NCBI GenBank assembly: GCA_000708835.1
Contig: DF237174.1
Coordinates: forward strand, 1 to 64,000
Direction: 5' to 3'
DNA from: Klebsormidium nitens
Lineage: Eukaryota; Streptophyta; Klebsormidiophyceae; Klebsormidiales; Klebsormidiaceae
Length of the DNA stretch: 64,000 bases
Both the position numbers and the translations under genes were made by a program. This document shows, piece after piece, positions 59,429 through 64,000 of this stretch. The notes below the pieces were generated by a model, which was given only the letters and a program-made list of their open reading frames with translations, did not search any database and had not been told where the DNA came from. Position 1 is the first letter of the stretch; the number at the start of each line of letters is the position of its first letter.

Positions 59429-60258
59429 TGTCATAGATCGACACTGGTGCTTCGCTCTTTGCACGCTGTAGGGTTGTGTACTTCACTGTACTTTATCGAC
59501 AATTCCTACAATCATAGAGCAGCCGGAGCTTCCCAAAGTTTTGGCAGGATGAGGAAATCTTGTACATTCCGATGAAGGGTGCCAAGGTCTACGAGAGCCT
59601 CGGGTATAAGGGCCAAGTATGAACCACGATTCACGAGCCGAATTAAACCACCATATATGATTGCGGCGAAAAAAGTAATGACGGTCGATCGTGTAAAATG
59701 GGCATTAATTCTGCATGAGCTGGAAATTTGCTCAGTGCATCGGTTGAAGACTCAGTTTAGGTACTAGCTAGACAGCTGGCGCCGCCCTTAAAGTGTGATG
59801 CTTAAGTGGCCGGGCAGGCTCAAGCACGCAATCATTGCGTGCGCGATTGAATCAGATTACCCATCTAGACTGTGTGTGGATATATTTCGATCATGCGTCC
59901 CGAATAACATATAACTCTTGTTCGAAGTCGACTTGGATATTTGATTTTACGGTATATATGCACGTACGGTGCAAAGGGACGCCCGACAAACATATAGCTG
60001 CTGGCAAACGGCATGCACATAAATACACCGACTAATTAAGATAACATCTGGTTCCTCCACAGCTTCCACAAATGACTCGATTGAAACGGACTCGGGACTG
60101 TTATATTTCGACTCTCGACATCGTTCATCTCCCAACTGCCGCCAAATATAATCAAGATCCGTGCAACATGACTCTGCAAATTGCCTTCCAAGACTCCTTG
60201 TTGAGGAAAGCGGGCTCACGAGCACTTGCTATGTAGTCCTCAACTTTAAAAGCTGCAT
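59429..60258. other. Convergent intergenic region, MFS / UNR-like
   Basis: The region carries the 3' ends of both genes. Short frames on both strands show no domain. No RNA gene or repeat was recognised. Confidence 0.5.
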
Positions 60259-63200
60259 CTAGACATCCTCTCCATTCTCTTCTTCTTCCTCGTCGACCTC
60301 GCTACCCTCGTCCCTCCTCTTCCCAGCTAGACTCTCAACTCCGTCTTGGGCAGCATCCTCATTTGCGCTAACATCGACAGGACTGCTTGGCGAGCCAATC
60401 TGGTTTATGGGGTGGCCCGTGACAGGGCCGGCTGGAGGGGCTAGAGGCTTCCCGCGGCCTTTGGCGAACCCACTGGAACCGTCGGGGCCCTGTCGATCAT
60501 CGGAGCAAGTGTGAGCGACGAGGAAGGGGCGCGCTTACTTAGGGCGAACTAGTCCTGAACGCACTCAGCTGTATTTTATGCAGCCAAAGCGTGCAAAGCG
60601 AACAAGCTCCATCGAGTTGTGCGATCTGCACTTAGACCGCAAGAGGCGGAATCAAAGAGGCGGCGCTCAAGAGAGCTCCTTGGGTCTCCATCCTCCATCC
60701 TCCTTTCCTTGCGAGCTTTGTCCGTGCTTGACGGCTGGACACTGGCATTCGTAAGGCAATGGTGCAACTGAAGAGAGCTTGTTACAAAACTCGGTCGACG
60801 AGCCCAGAACGCTTTCTTCTCAAAGTTCGAGCACTTTCGGACGGCCCACCTTTGCAATGCGCACCGCCGAGCTGCCTTCAAACTTGATGTTCGACTTCGG
60901 GGGCGGGGTCACCTCCGAACCGTTACCAGCGACCGTTATCGGCGCCGTGCTCGGCTCCTCGGCCGCCTCCTTGGTCCGCCTCACGCGCTTGGCGGCGATC
61001 TCGCCCGTCTTCTCCATATGCACTACGTACATCGCCACGTGGTCTCCTTTTTCGAGCTTGACGTTTCCGCGGACTTCGGCGGTGTGGAAGAAGACGCGCT
61101 CGGTGAGGTCGGGGCCGTAGCGGATGAAGCCGTACGTGCCCTTCATGCCGTCGATGACCCCAGTTAACTGCGGGGTTACGAGGGGCCAACCGTCAATTGA
61201 GGTGCCGTCAGCAGGAAGAAGTGCCAAACGTTTCATTCATAAACCCCCAAAAGATGGCTTCGACATTCACAAACGGGTCCTCGCTGCCTAGTTCACGTCT
61301 CAGTAATAGCAGCCAATATTTCAGTATTTCACTGCGCAGAAAGTTCAACCCGCCGTACACCATCCTTCGTCCTGAGCAGTTTGAACGCTTTTGTAATTCG
61401 TTAATCCCTCGAAGCGGAGGTCAAAGCGACTAAATTACGTTTGCGATTGCGAACAACGTACTGAACGTAAGTAGATTCAACAGTCAGCAGCACACAAAAC
61501 GAAAGCTAGCGCAAGGATGACAGCAAGATACGACAACTGGATCCAACCGCCGGAACTTGTCGTGATGTGAGAGCGCCAGGGCCGGGCATACACTCTGCTG
61601 GTCATCCATGGCACGTCAAAAGTCCGACGACGCACCTCCTTCATGGCGATCTGCGTCGCATGCTGCTTCTTGTCCTTGCGCGATTCGGCGATGGAGAACT
61701 CGACTTGCTCCCCTTCCCGCGGCGTCAGCCGGTGATCCTGCAGGTCGTTGGTCGAGAACTCGAGGGAGCGCTTCTCGCCGTCAGCCGTGAACTCCACCAT
61801 GCCTGTCGCCGAAATGAAAGACAGTTCGTAAACACGGAAATTACCTTTTGATTTCCTGTCTTTTGTCCAGTACGAACTGTGCTTGACTTACCGAACGATA
61901 CAGAGGGCACCAGGATCTGCACTTTTTACTTTCGGAGACTTCATCTTGGCCGCCGAACATGTGATCCACGATGCCAACTCACAGAAGACGTGACATCTTT
62001 CGCGTCATCTTTCGGAGATTGCCGACAATCGTTCTTTTCGCTTTCTGATCCCTGCAATCAGCCTTCAACCGTGTCTCAAAACTCCTCGTCCCTGCGAATT
62101 GACTGGACGCATTATCCGTTGGATTGGTGCAGGGTCCCACGTTGCTCCTTAACTGAGCTTCGCTGACTTGAAGCTGCCTCTTGACTCACCTCTTGCTTTC
62201 GCTTCTTTCACTCGCCGTATGCAGACGCCGTTTAATCTTTCCGGCAGCACCTGAGCGGAAGCGAAGGGCGGAAGTCAGAGCTAGACACCAAAGCCTCCCG
62301 GTCGTGAAAAGGCTCTCGTTCAGAACTGGGATCTTGGCAAAAGCCGCGTGGACGATCGGCACCGCGCCGAACAGCTATCGGGTTTGATGACACTCTTCGT
62401 GGGAGTGCGTTGTATTTTTTTGAATTGATTCTCAATCGTGATTGTGGAGAGTTCAACTTCTCAAGAAGGGTCTCGGCTTCTGTACAGGTCCCATGAGTTT
62501 GGGGTCTCAGGAAAGACGGACGAGAGCGGATTTACGCGGGAACTCGTTCACGGAGAAAGCTGCCCAAATCTTGACTAGTAGTAGTGTCGTTCGATTGTGG
62601 AAGGAAGGGTGATAATGGGCGAGCCAATAACGAAACAAGGAATGATCGTCAGAAAAAATGACGAAACCGATTCTGAAGGTAGGTTTTGAAATGAACCTCG
62701 GGAAGAGTGATGATGTGGGCTCTACTAACAGAGACAGCGCAAGACTCGCCTTCCCGTCCCCACCTCAGTGCCGACTTCCATCCCCCGAACATTCTGCCTT
62801 TGCAGAATGACAAAGAAGAGCCCCAAGAGAGCCTGGTGCACTTCATTGCAGAAGTCTCTGTTAATGCTACAGTCGGTTTTCTTTGTAAAGTTCCATGTCA
62901 CATGTCGTTTCCTTCAAAAGATGGGTTTCGGCGCAGAGATACAGCCGCATAGGAGAGAGAGCTCACATCAAAGAGGACCGCAGACCCCTTCGCCGCCTTC
63001 TTCACGACGATGGCGTTTTCCTTCCCCGTCCGGTAATCGTGTACCACCCTGATGCGCAAAGGAAGAAGGCAATCAGGCGAGCCTTCTTTATTGTTCGTAT
63101 CAAGGAACTGGACACAATTTCTTGCTCTTCTTTGTTCACTTTCCATTTTCAATCTGGACATCGTGCAACACCTACATTGGGGGGAGGTCGACATAGATCC

Positions 63201-63378
63201 CCGCTTGGTAAAAGACTAACGAAAGCTTTCCGTTTGCCCTTTTGAAAACTTGGTCATTCCTGCAACTTAAACAGAAAGAGTGGAGAAAACCAGCAAGCGT
63301 CACAAAAAAGATGGCAGCTCACGTGTACTCAACGTCGTCTCCTATGTGCAGGCCGCTCGTGCTTTCGTCCTTTTGAAC
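60259..63378 (-). CDS. UNR/CSDE1-like multi-cold-shock-domain protein, 3' part
   Basis: Minus-strand exons found: 63323-63378, 62967-63048, (possible microexon 62229-62250), 61636-61802, 60850-61167 and 60259-60489. The 5' part lies beyond 64000. The repeats follow the UNR layout of alternating canonical and non-canonical cold-shock domains: GDDVEYTVVHDYRTGKENAIVVKKAAKGSAVLF ends one domain; GMVEFTADGEKRSLEFSTNDL to EGEQVEFSIAESRKDKKQHATQI is a second; and LTGVIDGMKGTYGFIRYG, RVFFHTAEV, KLEKGDHVAMYV is a canonical third with RNA-binding aromatics (YGFI, FFH). The C-terminus is Gly/Pro-rich, then strongly acidic (about nine Glu), ending at 60259. UNR proteins bind purine-rich mRNA and control translation and decay. 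The link between the exons at 62967 and 61802 is unresolved: phase requires an intervening piece of length 1 mod 3. Confidence 0.78.
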
Positions 63379-64000
63379 CTGCAAACACCACAACGATTTT
63401 GAGACTCCTCAAACAGTAAGAATGTTGTTTGAAGTCTCAAGCTGGCTCGATTAGTTTTCTGGACAGGCGCGCGCCGAAAGCTGAGTTTACACTCTGTTGG
63501 AGCCTCTAGTTCGGAGCTCCAAGGAGAACCTCCAATGAGTAGGCAGCCGCTAGGACAGAACGCAACACGTCTGGCTTATCCCCAGAAGGAAAAGGAAAAT
63601 GATGACATGAGCTTTCCACAGAAAGCCTACGTTCCAGGAAAAACTCTTCTACCGTATTTCAACGAAGTCCTTATTTCTCCAACCGCGAGTCGAGTGGCTC
63701 AACGGTATGTTCTATTCCAACCACAAATTCATACTGTCATACTGTCATACTGTCATACTGTCATACTGTCAGGACGACAGGTTTGCAACGCTGTAACGAT
63801 CCTCGACGGGTGACGCTCGAGCCTCGGGAATCCAAACTAGAAAAGGGTGCTGAGAACGCGTGCTGACATATCCAGGGAAGCTGTACATTGGTTCGTCGTA
63901 GACTCACGTTTCAGCTTTTTGGAAGAAGCAAGCCGTTCGGAGGGCCACATGTTGCGCAAATGCCATCGACAAAGCTTCTCAAACTAGAAACGGAATCCAG
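63379..64000. other. Intron or upstream exons of the UNR-like gene
   Basis: No exon could be recognised with confidence, so this is probably intronic. It contains five copies of the 8-base unit CATACTGT. Confidence 0.4.
63730..63771 (+). repeat. (CATACTGT)5 minisatellite
   Basis: Five perfect consecutive units of CATACTGT lie within the presumed intron of the UNR-like gene; the array is likely length-variable. Confidence 0.95.

Noticed and set aside
62649-62846. Minus-strand frame inside the UNR-like gene
   Set aside because: It shows no cold-shock motif and no splice sites in a compatible phase.
1-64000. tRNA, rRNA, CRISPR or prokaryotic operon structure
   Set aside because: No cloverleaf, rRNA block or regular spaced repeat array was found, and all genes are split by spliceosomal introns except one.

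Overview
The window is eukaryotic nuclear DNA with intron-rich genes, mostly standard GT-AG introns of about 0.1 to 1 kb. The gene set points to a streptophyte green organism, most likely a charophyte alga such as Klebsormidium; the species is my inference. Plant-type markers are an ARG1-like DnaJ protein, a plant-type SEC20 SNARE, a Ycf49-like (DUF2499) protein with a presumed plastid-targeting N-terminus, a SARD4/ornithine-cyclodeaminase-like reductase and a ZIFL-type MFS transporter. An SLC9B/NHA-type antiporter, a MYORG-type GH31 glycosidase and a UNR/CSDE1-like multi-cold-shock protein are less typical of flowering plants and fit an alga better. All exon models were built by hand from reading frames, splice signals and phase agreement; no alignment was run. 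Layout, left to right: unassigned repeat-bearing DNA (1-1680); a secreted dirigent/AOC-barrel-like gene (+, 1791-3992); the ARG1-like DnaJ gene (-, 5646-10965); an 813-base assembly gap inside a terminal-inverted-repeat element (11558-12483); the Ycf49-like gene (+, 12833-15078); the SARD4-like reductase (-, 16752-20531); a small LysM protein (+, 21066-21938); the MYORG-type GH31 gene (-, 23289-30626); RRP36 (+, 31670-35815); SEC20 (-, 36498-39856); an LCMT-family methyltransferase (+, 40660-43972); an intronless F-box gene (-, 44857-46146); the NHA antiporter (-, 47210-53260); the ZIFL-type transporter (+, 54180-59428); and the 3' part of a UNR-like gene (-, 60259 to beyond the right edge). 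Strands alternate almost perfectly, so intergenic regions are alternately convergent and divergent; only the F-box and NHA genes stand in the same direction next to each other. The genes belong to unrelated housekeeping or specialised pathways and do not form a cluster or operon. I see no prokaryote-type system, CRISPR array, rRNA or tRNA. The most notable structure is not a gene cluster but splice-site behaviour: four introns with GC-AG ends, and local tandem copies of splice junctions in three genes (ARG1-like exon 9, LCMT exon 4, ZIFL-type exon 5 donor). A family of short GGGTACC-bearing inverted termini also occurs near position 120-520 and around the gap.
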